Positions 48,440 through 58,429 of a DNA stretch of 64,000 bases are shown here, one piece after another (positions within the stretch are counted from its first letter, which is position 1; each line of letters opens with the position of its first letter). Source of the DNA: Tetradesmus obliquus. Lineage: Eukaryota; Chlorophyta; Chlorophyceae; Sphaeropleales; Scenedesmaceae. Location of the stretch: NCBI GenBank assembly GCA_030272155.1, contig CP126201.1:2764501-2828500 (forward strand). The letters run 5' to 3'. The notes under the pieces were generated by a model that saw only the letters and a program-made list of their open reading frames with translations, ran no database searches and was not told the origin of the DNA. Made by a program: the position numbers and the translations under genes.

Positions 48440-50957
48440 GGTGTGTGTCGATGCTTTGTGTGTGTTGGCGGTGCTGCTGCTGGGGCAGCCGGTACTGGCC
48501 GCGCTGCTGCTGCCGCTCGGCATAGCTTACAGGTATGTAATTATATGCGCTGCTGCTGCTACTTCTTCTGTTGGTTGTGTGCTTGTCACTGTCTGTTGCG
48601 TTGTGCTGCTGCTGGGGCAGCTGCTGACAGCGCTGCTGCTGCCGCTGGGCGTAGCTTACAGGTGTGTTTCACAGCAGCATGCTGTTGGGTGCGTGGTGAT
48701 GCTTTGTGTGTGTCGGGTTGTGCTGCTGCTGGGGCAGCCGGTACTGGCCGCGCTGCTGCTGCTGGGCATGGCGTAGCCTACAGGTGCGATTGTGTGTGTA
48801 CCGCTGCTGCGTATCTCGTGTTGGAACGTGTGTGTTGCGGCAGCCGCTGCATTGCTGCTGTCTCTGGGCGTGGCATACAGGTGCCATCGTGTGTGTACTG
48901 TAGCTGTTTATCTCGTGTTAGAATGTGTTGTTTGGTGCTGCTGCTGGGGCAGCCGCTGCTGGCGGCGCTGCTGCTGCCGCTGGACGTGGCCTACAGGTGC
49001 GTAGGCACATCATGCTGCTGCGGTCGCGGCCGTTGCTGCTGCTGGTTGCCGGTGTGCTCGACACTGTTTGTGGCGTTGTGAGCTGCTGGCAGCGCTGCTG
49101 CCGCTACTGGGCGCGGCATACAGGTGAATTATCCGCTGTGTGACGGCTAAATGCAAACAGCACCTGCAGCGGTGCAGCATGGGCACCGTACTGTTGAAGC
49201 AGCTGCTCGCCATGCATCTTTGTCTATGAAAGCTAGCATCAGCGTCACTGCAAGCAGCTGGCCAGCATGTGCTGTCATTGTTGTGTGTCATTTCCAGGTG
49301 GCTGCAGCTGTTCTACAGGGCGTGTGCCAGGGAGCTGCGCCGTCTAGAAGCTCAGGGGCTGTCCCCACTGTACAGCATACTAACAAATACTTGTGTTGTT
49401 ACGTTCTTGTTACTTTTATGTCATTTCCAGGTGGCTGCAGCTGTTCTAAAGGGCGTGTGCCAGGGAGCTGCGGCGCTTAGAAGCGCAGGGGCTGTCCCCA
49501 CTGTACAGCATACTACAACTGTTGTAACCTGGGTTATCTTCTTGTCATTTTCCGTGCTTTATAGGTGGCTGCAGCTGTTCTACAGGGCGTGTGCCAGGGA
49601 GCTGCGGCGGCTAGAAGCGCAGGGGCTGTCCCCACTGTACAGCCTGTTTGGCGAGGCACTTGCAGGGGCACCCACCCTACGCGCAGCAGCAGCGCAGCGT
49701 CACTTTATGAAGGTGCGATAGATTCAGGCTTCTGGAGTTGTACAAAGCTTAGAATTGCTTGCAACACTGTTTGAGGAGGCGCTTGCAGGAGCGCCCACGC
49801 TGCGTGTAGCAGCAGCGCAGCACCACCTTATAAGCGTAACATATCTTTACGATAGCTGTATTTGAGGCATCTCTTGCACAAAGCTCTTGCACAAAGCTCT
49901 TGCACAAAGCTCTTGCACAAAGCTCTTGCACAAAGCTCTTGCACAAAGCTCTTGCACAAAGCTCTTGCACAAAGCTCTTGCACACAGCTCTTGCACAAAG
50001 CTCTTGCACAAAGCTCTTGCACAAAGCTCTTGCACAAAGCTCTTGCACAAAGCTCTTGCACAAAGCTCTTGCACAAAGCTCTTGCACAAAGCTCTTGCAG
50101 CATTGGCGCCAGTACATGCAAATCCTGCGGCCGCCCTTTGCTTGCGTCACTTTTCATGTCTCGTTTCTCATGCTTCACATCTGCCCTCATTCGTTCATGC
50201 GGTCTGCCCACGTCATCTTTTACCATATTGTTCAAGGTTGCCTGCAGCACCGGCCGTGAATACCACCCTGCTTCCAGGTGAACCTGTTGCTGCTGCTGCC
50301 AATGCACACCATGCAGCGCTTCCTGCTGCTGATGGAGCCATACCAACTGGCCTCCGCCAGCAATGCAGCAGCATCAAACTGGCTGGGCGCAAGGCTGCAG
50401 CTGCTGGCGGCTGTGCTGCTGTCTGCTGTTGCTGGCCTGGCAGCAGCAGTTGCGGCATCTGCGGCAGCTGGCAACATACTCGGCGCTGCTGCTGTTGGCA
50501 GCAGCAGTGTGTTAGGCTTCTATCCATCTGGCAACACCGGTGATCAGCATTACACCACTGTCAGCGGCAGTACTGCATATGCAGGCAGTACAGGCAGTAC
50601 AACATACGCAGGCAGTACAGGCAGTACAAGTGACAACGGCTCATTCTCATCTTCCTGGGCAGGCAGTACATTCAGAATCAATCTGCTAGGGCTTGCCCTG
50701 GCGTACTGCCTGCCAATCGTGCAGCTACTAAATGGCCTGCTAAGTAGCTCTGCAGAGACAGAACAAGAGATGGTGGCAGTCGAGCGTGTGGTGGCCTATT
50801 TGGAAGATATAGAGCCAGAGGAGCGGCAGCAGCAGCGGCAGCAGCTGGTGCAAGTGAGGCCAGCTGACTCAGCAGCAGCAGCAGCAGCAGCAGCAAGGGA
50901 CACAAAAAGAAGAGCAGCAGGCAGCAGCAGCTTGCAGGAGCCTCTCCTGCAGGAGCC

Positions 50958-50996
<39 letters not shown>

Positions 50997-53977
50997 TGGG
51001 CCGGCGGGTGCCGCATTCGCGTTTGTGGGCGTGGTGATGCTTTACAGGCCGGAGCTGCCTCCTGCGCTGAGGGGGGTGAGCTTCAGCGTGCAGCCTGGCC
51101 AGAAGCTGGGCATCTGTGGCAGGACAGGTGAGCAGGCAGCAGCAGCTGTTTGCTGCGAGTTGGGACACCATTGGAGCACATGACATGCATGCTGGGGGGT
51201 GAGCTTCAGCGTGCAGCCTGGCCAGAAGCTGGGCATCTGCGGCAGGACAGGTGGGCTGAGGTGGCAGCAGCAGCAGGATGTTTGGGTTTTTGCTGAGATG
51301 GCTGAACGCAAATGCAACACATGGATGCAACATGAGTGCAATACGTGCATTGCATACTGGGGAGTCAGCTCCTGCGTGCGGCTTGGCCAGAAGCTAGGCA
51401 TCTGCGGTCGCACAGATGGGCTGGGGGCGCAGCAGCAGGATTCGACTGCTTGCTCAGCTGGAGTGAGATGCATATGCATGCGTGCAAGGCAATCGTGTTG
51501 TGCAGATCTCATCGCTGTGGAGATTGCGACTGCTGTGCCAACCGCACACCACGCTGTCACATTTTCATAGTGCTGCTGTGGCGCGATGCCCTCTGTTATC
51601 CCCGTTCGCGCGCGAATGCAGGTGCCGGCAAGAGCTCCATTGTGTCAGTGCTGCTGCTGCTGCTGCTGCTGCTGCTGTCAACATGTGCTTGCTGCTGTGC
51701 CACAACTCACCCCTATCGCCGCACACATGCAGGTGCCGGCAAGAGCTCCATTGTGTCGGCGCTGCTGCGCCTGCGGCCCATCCAGTCAGGGTTCATCGTG
51801 GTTCAGGGCGACGACGCCTCAACCCTAAACCTCAGGGAGCTGCGGGGGCGGTTTGGGGTTGTGCCGCAGAGCCCTGTGCTGTTTAGTGGCAGCATAAAAG
51901 ATAACCTGGACCCATATGGGAGGGCAAGTGACGAGCAGCTCACGGCAGCACTCCAGGCGGTGCATATGTGGGCGCCGCTGTGCCGCGCAGCGCTGCAGCG
52001 AGGTGTGCTCACTCACGGCACATACCTGCTGGCTCGCAAGGCAGGCTCATCTAGCTGCCTCACAGCAGCAGCAGCAGCAGCAGCAGCAGACCAGCCGCTG
52101 CCACCAGCAGCAGCAGCAGCAGCAGCAGCCAATGAGGCTGCAGCAGCGCCAGATTGGTGGGATGCAGCCAGCACTGGAGGCCCGCTGACAGCAGCGGAGC
52201 TTGCGGAGGGTGCTGCTGCTGCTGTGGGTGATGCAGCAGGCAGGGCGGCAGCTACTGGGCAGCTGCGAGGCCGGCGGCAGCAGCAGCAGCAGCAGCGGCG
52301 GCAGAGTGTGGAGTTCCCGCCTGTGCCGATGGGTGCTGCCCAGAAGGTGCTGGACCTGCAGGTGAGCCTGCAATGCTGCATTTGATGCAGCATTATACAA
52401 GCCAATGTGCAGTTGCCTTCGGGTTCGAGCAGTGGTTTGATTGTGATAGTTGTGAATTGTGGTTGCGCTGCGTGCATTCTGACACGTTTCTGGTTGCCCA
52501 GCATGACTACACTATGCCAACACTATGCCAACATGCTCTGATTAGGAATTTTGCAAAAACATTGAAGCCACGCTGCCGGCTGTCCTGCCTTGTGTTCTGA
52601 TTGTGCAGCAAACCACCACCTCCATTCTCCTGAAGACTCGGTGCTCCTGCGAGTTCTGCAATACAGGAACATGAAAATGTTTACTTGCTGTTGTTTGCTG
52701 CATAACCATTGTGCAGGTCTGCGGCAGTGCCCGGCTGCAGCTGTCATCAGGCCAGAGCCAGCTGGTGTGCCTGGCAAGGCTGCTGCTGCGCGCTGCACCA
52801 CGGCCAACTAAGCACGCTGCTGTGTATTTCTTTGGCTGTGCAGCAAATCACCGCGTGCCGATCCATTTCTGCAGTGACTACTACTTCTCGTTGCAGTACA
52901 GCAACACGCAACACACCTGCTGCCATCCTGCAACCTGTTTGCAGGTGTGTGGCAGTGCCGGGCTGCAGCTGTCATCAGGCCAGAGCCAGCTGGTGTGCCT
53001 GGCAAGGCTGCTGCTGCGCGCCGCGCCGCTGGTGCTGCTGGACGAGGCAACAGCAGCGGTGGACCCACGCACAGCAGCGCTGATGCACCAGGTGCGTGAC
53101 GGAACAACCACAGTGTATGTTGTTGTGTTTTGGCAGCAGCAGGGTGTGCATTCCATGTGTGAAATGGCAGCCTGCCGCACTGCAGCTGTGAGTTGTGTTG
53201 CATGGTGTGGCTTAGTGTGGCGTTGCATTGCTGCTGGATGAGGCGACAGCAGCAGTGGACCCGCGCACAGCAGCGCTGATGCACCAGGTGCTTAGTGTGA
53301 AAATGATAAAGCAGCATCAACAAGCTGTGTGCTTACTGTGTGTGATTGCAATGCTGTTGACGAGGCAACAGCAGCGGTGGTCCCGTGCACAGCAGCACTG
53401 ATGCACCAGGTGCTGAGCTTCAGGCTGCTGCGGCAGCATCAACCCATGCGCATTGAAGGATTCTGCTGTGCTGCTGAGGCGCTGTGCTTCCTGGGGCATG
53501 GGCAATGGAACAGCCGCTGCAAGCTTTCTTTGCAGGATTGCTGGTTGGCAGCCAGGAACTATACATGCATATGCCCCACGCTGTGAACCGTACAGTATGC
53601 CCATAGATGCAGGAGCAACAAAGATAAAGGCTTGAGATCTGAGAGGATGTTCCTGCTGTGTGCTGTTGACACGCCTGCAGGTGCTCCATGAACAGCTGGA
53701 TGTGGCACACCCGCCTGCTGCCAACGGCAGCAGCAGCAGCGGCAGCAGCCAGATAGCAAAGCAGCAGCCGACAGTGCTGCAGATTGCCCACGAGCTGACT
53801 GCAATCATTGAGTATGATGCTGTAGTGGTGATGGCAGCAGGGAAGGTGGTGGAGAGCGGCAACCCAAAGCAGCTTGCGGCACAGCAGGGCAGCAAGTTTG
53901 CTAACCTGCTGGCACAGGCGGGGTACCACCACCAGCACGATGAGGGTGCGGTGCTGCAGCAGCAGCAGCAACCGTGA
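34312..53977 (+). CDS. ABCC/MRP-type full ABC transporter
   Basis: Exons: 34312-34455, 34793-34876, 35445-35806, 36290-36479, 36903-36983, 37513-37629, 38382-38527, 39195-39597, 41141-41443, 42891-43088, 43368-43538, 43796-43860, 44245-45283, 45479-46103, 47081-47234, 48224-48379, 49565-49712, 50278-51127, 51733-52361, 52945-53091, 53681-53977. All are in phase; about 2100 residues. Order is TMD1-NBD1-linker-TMD2-NBD2, with no extra N-terminal TMD0. NBD1 (about 510-733) has GEVGSGKSS, GFVGQSPW, LSGGQ and LFDDILASLD. NBD2 has GRTGAGKSS (split by intron 18), VPQSPVLFSGSI, LSSGQ, LLDEATAAVD and IAHEL. ABCC pumps export organic anions and conjugates; Asp for the catalytic Glu in NBD1 is normal for them. 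Unusual length comes from Gln/Ala/Ser inserts, chiefly the 347-residue linker exon 13. Exon 18 could instead begin at 50317. Confidence 0.9.
35070..35475 (+). repeat. Five-copy acceptor-side array of ABC exon 3
   Basis: TTGCGCTGCAG plus CTGCTCAATGACGG(G/C)CTCAC recurs at about 35087, 35187, 35275, 35365 and 35445, spaced 80-100 bp. Between copies is TGTGCCGCAGCACTGACGCT. Only the last copy leads into the open exon. Confidence 0.9.
36240..36280 (+). repeat. (CTG)n tract before ABC exon 4
   Basis: CTG run followed by ACTCTGCAG, the acceptor of exon 4. Confidence 0.85.
36440..36755 (+). repeat. Four donor-side copies of ABC exon 4
   Basis: The exon end (CTGCAGATTGCTGCAGCAAT, then GTGGCTGCTGTATGTGCAG and GT) recurs in part at about 36525-36550, 36590-36630 and 36680-36751. 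The last copy also repeats the upstream TGTGTCTCTTTCCA(T/C)GAGCT. Confidence 0.85.
37250..37835 (+). repeat. Four copies around ABC exon 6
   Basis: Two acceptor-side copies (37252 and 37394, coding for AASVSLxAAxDAxLGLMGQLL in altered frames), the full exon 37513-37629, and a donor-side copy at about 37764-37835. Confidence 0.85.
37916..38771 (+). repeat. Five copies around ABC exon 7, with a long (CTG)n tract
   Basis: Acceptor-side copies at about 37916 and 38091, the full exon 38382-38527, and donor-side copies at about 38597-38646 and 38715-38771 (GGCACTACGTTTGGGCTGAT to CAGCCGCTCAG). A (CTG)n run of about 70 bp lies at 38276-38347. Confidence 0.85.
38957..39345 (+). repeat. Two copies of ABC exon 8 start
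   Basis: A near-intact 130-bp copy of the exon start begins after GTGCAG at 38957, is in the same phase as the full copy (39195), and runs open to a TAG after the LLLP codons. It could give a truncated alternative product. Confidence 0.85.
39776..41205 (+). repeat. Ten-copy acceptor-side array of ABC exon 9
   Basis: The acceptor plus TC(C/T)CT(G/C)CA(C/T)CCC...GCTGGCCATCC...GGCTGCCT recurs ten times, starting near 39779, 39908, 40071, 40200, 40351, 40544, 40690, 40827, 40975 and 41141 (spacing about 130-195 bp). Copies at 40544 and 40975 share an identical extended block. The last copy alone continues into the Walker A exon. Confidence 0.9.
41349..42045 (+). repeat. Four donor-side copies of ABC exon 9
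   Basis: The exon end (GCGCGGCAGCGTGAGGGACA...TTCATGGGAGAG then GTGGGT or GTGAGC) recurs at about 41605-41664, 41850-41915 and 42019-42041, with related intron blocks (GGTTGCTGGCTG; CGCCTGGGCTTGC-like). Confidence 0.85.
42278..42980 (+). repeat. Five-copy acceptor-side array of ABC exon 10
   Basis: (CTG)n, CCAG and ATCCTGCA(C/T)GC...CTTGACCAAGACCTAGCAGC through GACCTCAGCCC...GGAGATGGCGG recurs at about 42278, 42453, 42602, 42747 and 42891. Each earlier copy breaks off just before the ABC signature codons, which only the last copy contains. Confidence 0.9.
43140..43430 (+). repeat. Partial copies of ABC exon 11
   Basis: The start (TGGGTGATCCGC) occurs at 43268 and 43368, and a later piece (CCACTGTAGTGGTGGCCACC then AAGCACC) at about 43150-43180. 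Confidence 0.75.
46315..47160 (+). repeat. Six-copy acceptor-side array of ABC exon 15 with near-identical units
   Basis: The acceptor plus GCCTCAACACGCTGGCCACG starts at about 46315, 46473, 46621, 46777, 46926 and 47081. Copies 2-5 form a higher-order repeat: the 304 bp from 46448 and the 304 bp from 46752 encode the same 89-codon open frame without change. This marks recent duplication. Confidence 0.9.
47165..47770 (+). repeat. Five donor-side copies of ABC exon 15
   Basis: The exon end (GCGCCGATGGCCTTCTTCGA...GGCCGCATCCTGAACAG then GTGCG) recurs ending at about 47234, 47381, 47509, 47627 and 47765, with CAAAAGGCCCACAAACATCA-type intron blocks between. Confidence 0.9.
47911..48300 (+). repeat. 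Three acceptor-side copies of ABC exon 16
   Basis: Starts resembling GTTTTCCTCTGACACATCCA and GGTGGATGAC at about 47911, 48006 and 48224. Confidence 0.85.
48310..49125 (+). repeat. Seven donor-side copies of ABC exon 16
   Basis: The exon end (TGCTGCTGGGGCAGCCG...GCGCTGCTGCTGCC...TACAG then GT) recurs ending near 48379, 48531, 48661, 48783, 48881, 48997 and 49121, the last ones shortened. Confidence 0.85.
49299..49840 (+). repeat. Copies of both edges of ABC exon 17
   Basis: Acceptor-side copies (GTGGCTGCAGCTGTTCTA...GGGCTGTCCCCACTGTACAG) start at about 49300, 49432 and 49565 (full). A donor-side copy (GAGGCGCTTGCAGGAGCGCC and on) lies at about 49772-49835. Confidence 0.85.
49871..50097 (+). 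repeat. 13-bp minisatellite, 17 copies
   Basis: CACAAAGCTCTTG is repeated head to tail 17 times from 49877 to 50097 with a single visible variant (CACACAG... near 49981), led by CTCTTG at 49871. It is in ABC intron 17 and ends as CTCTTGCAG, a usable acceptor. Confidence 0.95.
51063..51420 (+). repeat. Three donor-side copies of ABC exon 18
   Basis: The exon end coding for VSFSVQPGQKLGICGRT and its donor recurs at 51063-51127, 51192-51250 and 51359-51415. The third copy reads CAGATGGG instead of a GT donor. Confidence 0.85.
51621..51770 (+). repeat. Two copies of the Walker A exon start (ABC exon 19)
   Basis: ATGCAG plus GTGCCGGCAAGAGCTCCATT occurs at 51621 and 51733. The first copy runs into a (CTG)n tract; the second continues through the exon. 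Confidence 0.85.
52720..53411 (+). repeat. Copies of both edges of ABC exon 20
   Basis: An acceptor-side copy starts at 52718, the full exon is 52945-53091, and donor-side copies of the Walker B/D-loop part end at about 53289 and 53411 (GACGAGGCAACAGCAGCGGT and similar, then CACCAG and GTGCT). Confidence 0.85.
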
Positions 53978-54747
53978 AAGAGGGAGAAAGGGCAGACAAT
54001 GGCACAGCGGGTTCGCTAGTGGCTTTTGAGATGCAATGCAAATGCACTGTGACGGCCGGCGATACTCTATCATTGAGGCCGTTTCATGGTGGTATGTCAC
54101 GACGTCTGCTGCATTGCAGCCAAGTGGTCAAGGTATGCTCTACAGTAAAGCTCACAAATAGCAAAACATAAGCTTATCTCTTGTAAATCAGGCTGTACTT
54201 AGGGCCGATTGCGAGCATGCGTCATTGAAGATTGCGCGGGAATGCCGCACCCCAATGACAAACATCCAAGGTTCGCCGATGACGAATTGACGCAGCCTGC
54301 GGGGACGTCTCATGGCGCTGTATCACTCAATCTTCGCCCTATTGTACGTGTACAGTCTTCTTCTGTCATGTCCTTGCATGCAGGTTGATACGTCAATCTC
54401 TTTGTCGACTGATGACTAAACTGATACGCGTGATCGTTGCTTTACCCGCTGTAATGTAGTGATTTAAGCTGTTTGTTGCTGCGTAGAGGTGCGTCAGAGC
54501 ATGAAAGGCCGCGGCAGAGGAGCATGACTCGCCTGAGCAGCACGAGGGGTGCATGAGAACTCACATGCACGATCACGCCTATCACACTCGAAATCACATT
54601 TTAAGATCATTGACGTCTTTATCTCAAGGCGCAGATCGTCCATCAATCTCATACCTCACCTGATGACACCCGCCATCCCCTGATGCTGTGCTGCTGTTGC
54701 TGTTGCAGGTGCCTGCACTACTGTCACAACGGCTGTAACACAGCACC
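53978..54747. other. Gap between the ABC and Gln/Ala-rich protein genes
   Basis: TGTAA at 54182-54186, about 205 nt past the ABC stop, is a likely poly(A) signal. The DNA from about 54.2 to 54.6 kb is non-repetitive and probably holds the promoter of the next gene. A (CTG/TTG)n CAG site at about 54690-54708 could be the acceptor of a 5' UTR intron. Confidence 0.4.
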
Positions 54748-55808
54748 ATGCAATCCATGCCAGACATCGTGCAGGTCCCATGGAGCTACCTCACACACCT
54801 GTCAGGGCTCCTGCAAGGGGCAACAGCGCCGGCTGCTGGCCTGTTGCAAGCAGGCACAGCGCAGCAGCATCACCCACATGTACAGCAGCAGTACATGCAC
54901 GCCAGTAACAAGAGGCCATTTCCTGCTCAGATGCCCACACCACTGCAGCAGCAGCAGCCATACCAACAGCAGCAGCAGCAGCAGCAGTCGTACCACCAGC
55001 AGCAGCACCAGTACCAGCACCAGCATTGGCCTGTGCATGTGCTGCAACAGCAACAGCAGCAGCAGCACCACCACCACCAGCAGCAGCAACAGCAGCAGCA
55101 GCAGAGCGCCAAACGACAGCGCACCTCATCAGACCCATCCCCGCAGCCTTTGCTGTCCCCTTTTGCTGCTGCTGGCAGTGCTGCTGCTGTCAGTGCTGCT
55201 GCTGGCAGTGCTGCTGCTGGTCCCTTGCCTACAGCTAGCCGGCAGCAGCAGCAGCAGCAGCAGCAGCTAGCTGGTGCCACCCTAGCGCCATTGCACCAGC
55301 TGCAGCCTAAACCCCGCAACCCCAGCACCGTCAAAACCCCAAAGATGAACCTCAAGCAGCTGCGGCACCTGCTAGAAAGATCAGAAGGCAGCCGCACAGC
55401 AATGAACCTTCTCATTCCCCTTAACAAGTGGGCACAGCTTGCAGGAACAGATGATCTGCGGCTGCTGCTGTCTCAGGGCCCCAAGGTTCTGCTAAACCAC
55501 TATGCCCTGGCCAGAAGCAGCGGCCAGGTCAGCGGCACAACGATCTGCAACTATATTAACAGGCTAGTGAGGATCCTGCAGTACCAGCAGGTCAAGCAGC
55601 TGCTGCAGGGCCGGCCAGGGCCAGGCGGCAGCAGCAGCAGCAGCAATGGCGACGGGGATGTGGCGGCAGCAGCAGCGGCAGCAGCAGCAGCAGGTGGAGG
55701 TGGCGGCGGCAGCTGTGCTGCATTGATTAAGCGTCTGACAGAGTTCCAAGCAGAGGTGAAGCAGATTATGCCTATCAAGAGCCAGCCGCCTAGCCAGCCA
55801 GCAAGCGG

Positions 55809-55843
<35 letters not shown>

Positions 55844-56679
55844 GGTTAGCAGCACCAGGAGCAGGGAAAGCAGATCTCAGTGAGCAGCAGCAGCAGCAGC
55901 AGCAGCAGTACGGGTCCGGCAGTGAAGTAAGGACCACAGAGCAATGGGCTTCTATGGAGGAGGCAGCAGCAGCGCTGGCAGCGCCACCTGAAGGAGCAGC
56001 AGCAGCAGCAGGCGATGCTGCTGCGCATGCGCTGCTGATGTTGGCAGAGGCTGCTGCTGCTGCTGGTGCTGCTGCTATGGCACCGCTGTGTCTGGAGCCC
56101 ACAGCAGCTGCGTGGCAGGCACAGGCGGACACAGCAGCAGCAGCACTGCTTGCAGCAGCGGCGGCAGCAGCACCAATGAAAGAGGAAGAAAGCATGCTGC
56201 TGCCAGCAGCAGCAGCAGCAGCAGCAGCACCTGTCATGTCAGCAGGATACAAGAGGTCCAGGTCAGCAGCAGCAGATGAAGTGCTCATGGCAGCACGTGG
56301 CTGCATGCCTTGGGCCAGCAGCCACACGCCAGTAGCATCAGGCCACCCAGCAGCAGCAGCAGCAGCAGCAGGTGATAAGAAACCCAGGCCAGCAGCAGCA
56401 GGAGAGCTCCCACTGGGGCAGGTGGGGGCAGCAGCAGCAGCAGCAGCAGCAGTGCCGCTGCAGAAGCGTTGGGGCTCCAAGGCTGCCAGTCCATGGGCAG
56501 CTGCTGAGGCAGCACTGGCACGCACAACAGCAATGCTGGCCAGGGACAGGCCTGGTGCTGCTGCTGCTGCTGCTGCTGCAGGGGTAGCTGCAGTACTGGC
56601 TGCTGCTGCTACTCCTGCTCATGGTGGTTATGGTGCCACCACCAAGCTCGGCGCCACACACAGCGCACCCTGCTTTGCT

Positions 56680-56713
<34 letters not shown>

Positions 56714-56946
56714 CAATGGTGGCTCACAGGTGGAGCTCCTTACCAGAGCTTGCAGCAGCTACTGCTGCAGCTCATAAAGGTGATGGCTCAGCTGTATGTT
56801 TGGTTCAACGGCAGCAGCAGCAGGGGCAATGTGTGGTTCCTGATGGAAGCAAGAAAACTCAGAGCAAGCGCTTCCCTGGCGATCCTCTGAACCCTGGCAG
56901 CAGCAGCAGCCACCGCCACAAGGCAGATGATCAGACCTCATGCCAC

Positions 56947-56987
<41 letters not shown>

Positions 56988-57231
56988 GGCGCAGCCATGG
57001 CACATTCCGTCACCACCTGTGTCAACAGGGCAGGGCAGCGAGCATGCTGCCCAGCACATGCAGCATGATGGATTCCTTGCTCATGCAGCGCACGCAGCAG
57101 CAGCACCAGGCCCACCGCACAGCACCGGCCGTCTTGAGGGCAGCGCAGCAGAGGCAGCGGCAGCAGCAGCGCCAACGGAGCAGGCAGCTGCACAGGTACT
57201 AGGCCAGCTGCACACCAGCAACATGGCAGAC

Positions 57232-57263
<32 letters not shown>

Positions 57264-57354
57264 GCCATCTTTGCTGGACCAGCTTCTTGGCATGAGGCGC
57301 TCCATGGACAGTGTGGATGCAGCTGCAGCTGAAGAGCAAAGCTTTCTGAGCAGT

Positions 57355-57396
<42 letters not shown>

Positions 57397-57473
57397 AAGG
57401 CGCCGCATGGTGTGTTTGGTGCTGCTGCGGCAGCGCACCAGCATCAGCCGCAACACAGCAGACTGCCGCCACC

Positions 57474-57510
<37 letters not shown>

Positions 57511-57987
57511 CGGCCAGCCAGCCGCCTCTACGTCAAGCAGCTGCTGCTCATGATGCACGCTGTCGAAGGCGGCAGTGCAGTGCGCTGCACGCTGACACCC
57601 CTCACCACTTGGACAAACCTAGCTCACACAAAAGACATTGCGCAGCTGCTAGCAGCAGGCCCAGAAGCATTGCTGTCATACTATCAGGCTGCTGCCGCTA
57701 CTGGGGAGCTCAGTCATGGGACTATCGCAGGGTATCTTGCGCGGCTGATCAGGATGCTGCAGTATAAAGAGGTGCAGCAGCTGCTGCTGCCAGAGGCTGC
57801 AGAAGCCCACCCAGCAGCAGCAGCAGCAGCAGCAGCAGGTGGCAGCAACAACAGCAGTAGCAGTAGGGTTTGTGCAGCGCAGTCGGTGCTGCGGAGGCTG
57901 GAGCAGGCTAAGAAGTGGCACAGGGAGGCTGGTAGGGCGGCTGCAAGGAGTGCAAAGGCAGCAGCTGGCACTGGCGGTGCTGGACTT

Positions 57988-58024
<37 letters not shown>

Positions 58025-58263
58025 CGGCTGCAGGTGTGGCCCAGCCTGTAGTGGCTCGCGCAGCAGCAGCTGCTTGTACAGGCGCAGGTGATAATGCTAG
58101 AAGGCAGGTGCAGCAGCAGCAGCAGCAGCAGCAGCAGATTCCTGTTGCGGCTGATGCAGCCGCCGGTGCGTCGCCTGCGCAGCTTGTGCAGGGGAGTCAG
58201 CTTGAGCATCAGCAGCAGTGGTTTGCAAGCAGCCCAGCAGGCCAGCTGCAGCAGTGGCTGGCT

Positions 58264-58294
<31 letters not shown>

Positions 58295-58383
58295 CGGAAC
58301 AGCAGCTGGCAACAGGCTGGGCGGCTCCGCTTGGTGAGATCGCTGCTGCTGTCACGCCAGCAGTTGCCAGCTCCAGTGACATT

Positions 58384-58429
<46 letters not shown>

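Noticed and set aside
49749..50543. Repetitive open frames on both strands over the minisatellite
   Set aside because: A 13-bp unit without stops is open in every frame over 39-bp cycles; the repetitive peptides are an artefact.
55551..56525. Long minus-strand open frame (324 codons), poly-Ala/Ser
   Set aside because: Shadow of CAG runs inside the Gln/Ala-rich gene; CTG/GCT/TGC repeats stay open in all frames and no conserved motif is seen.
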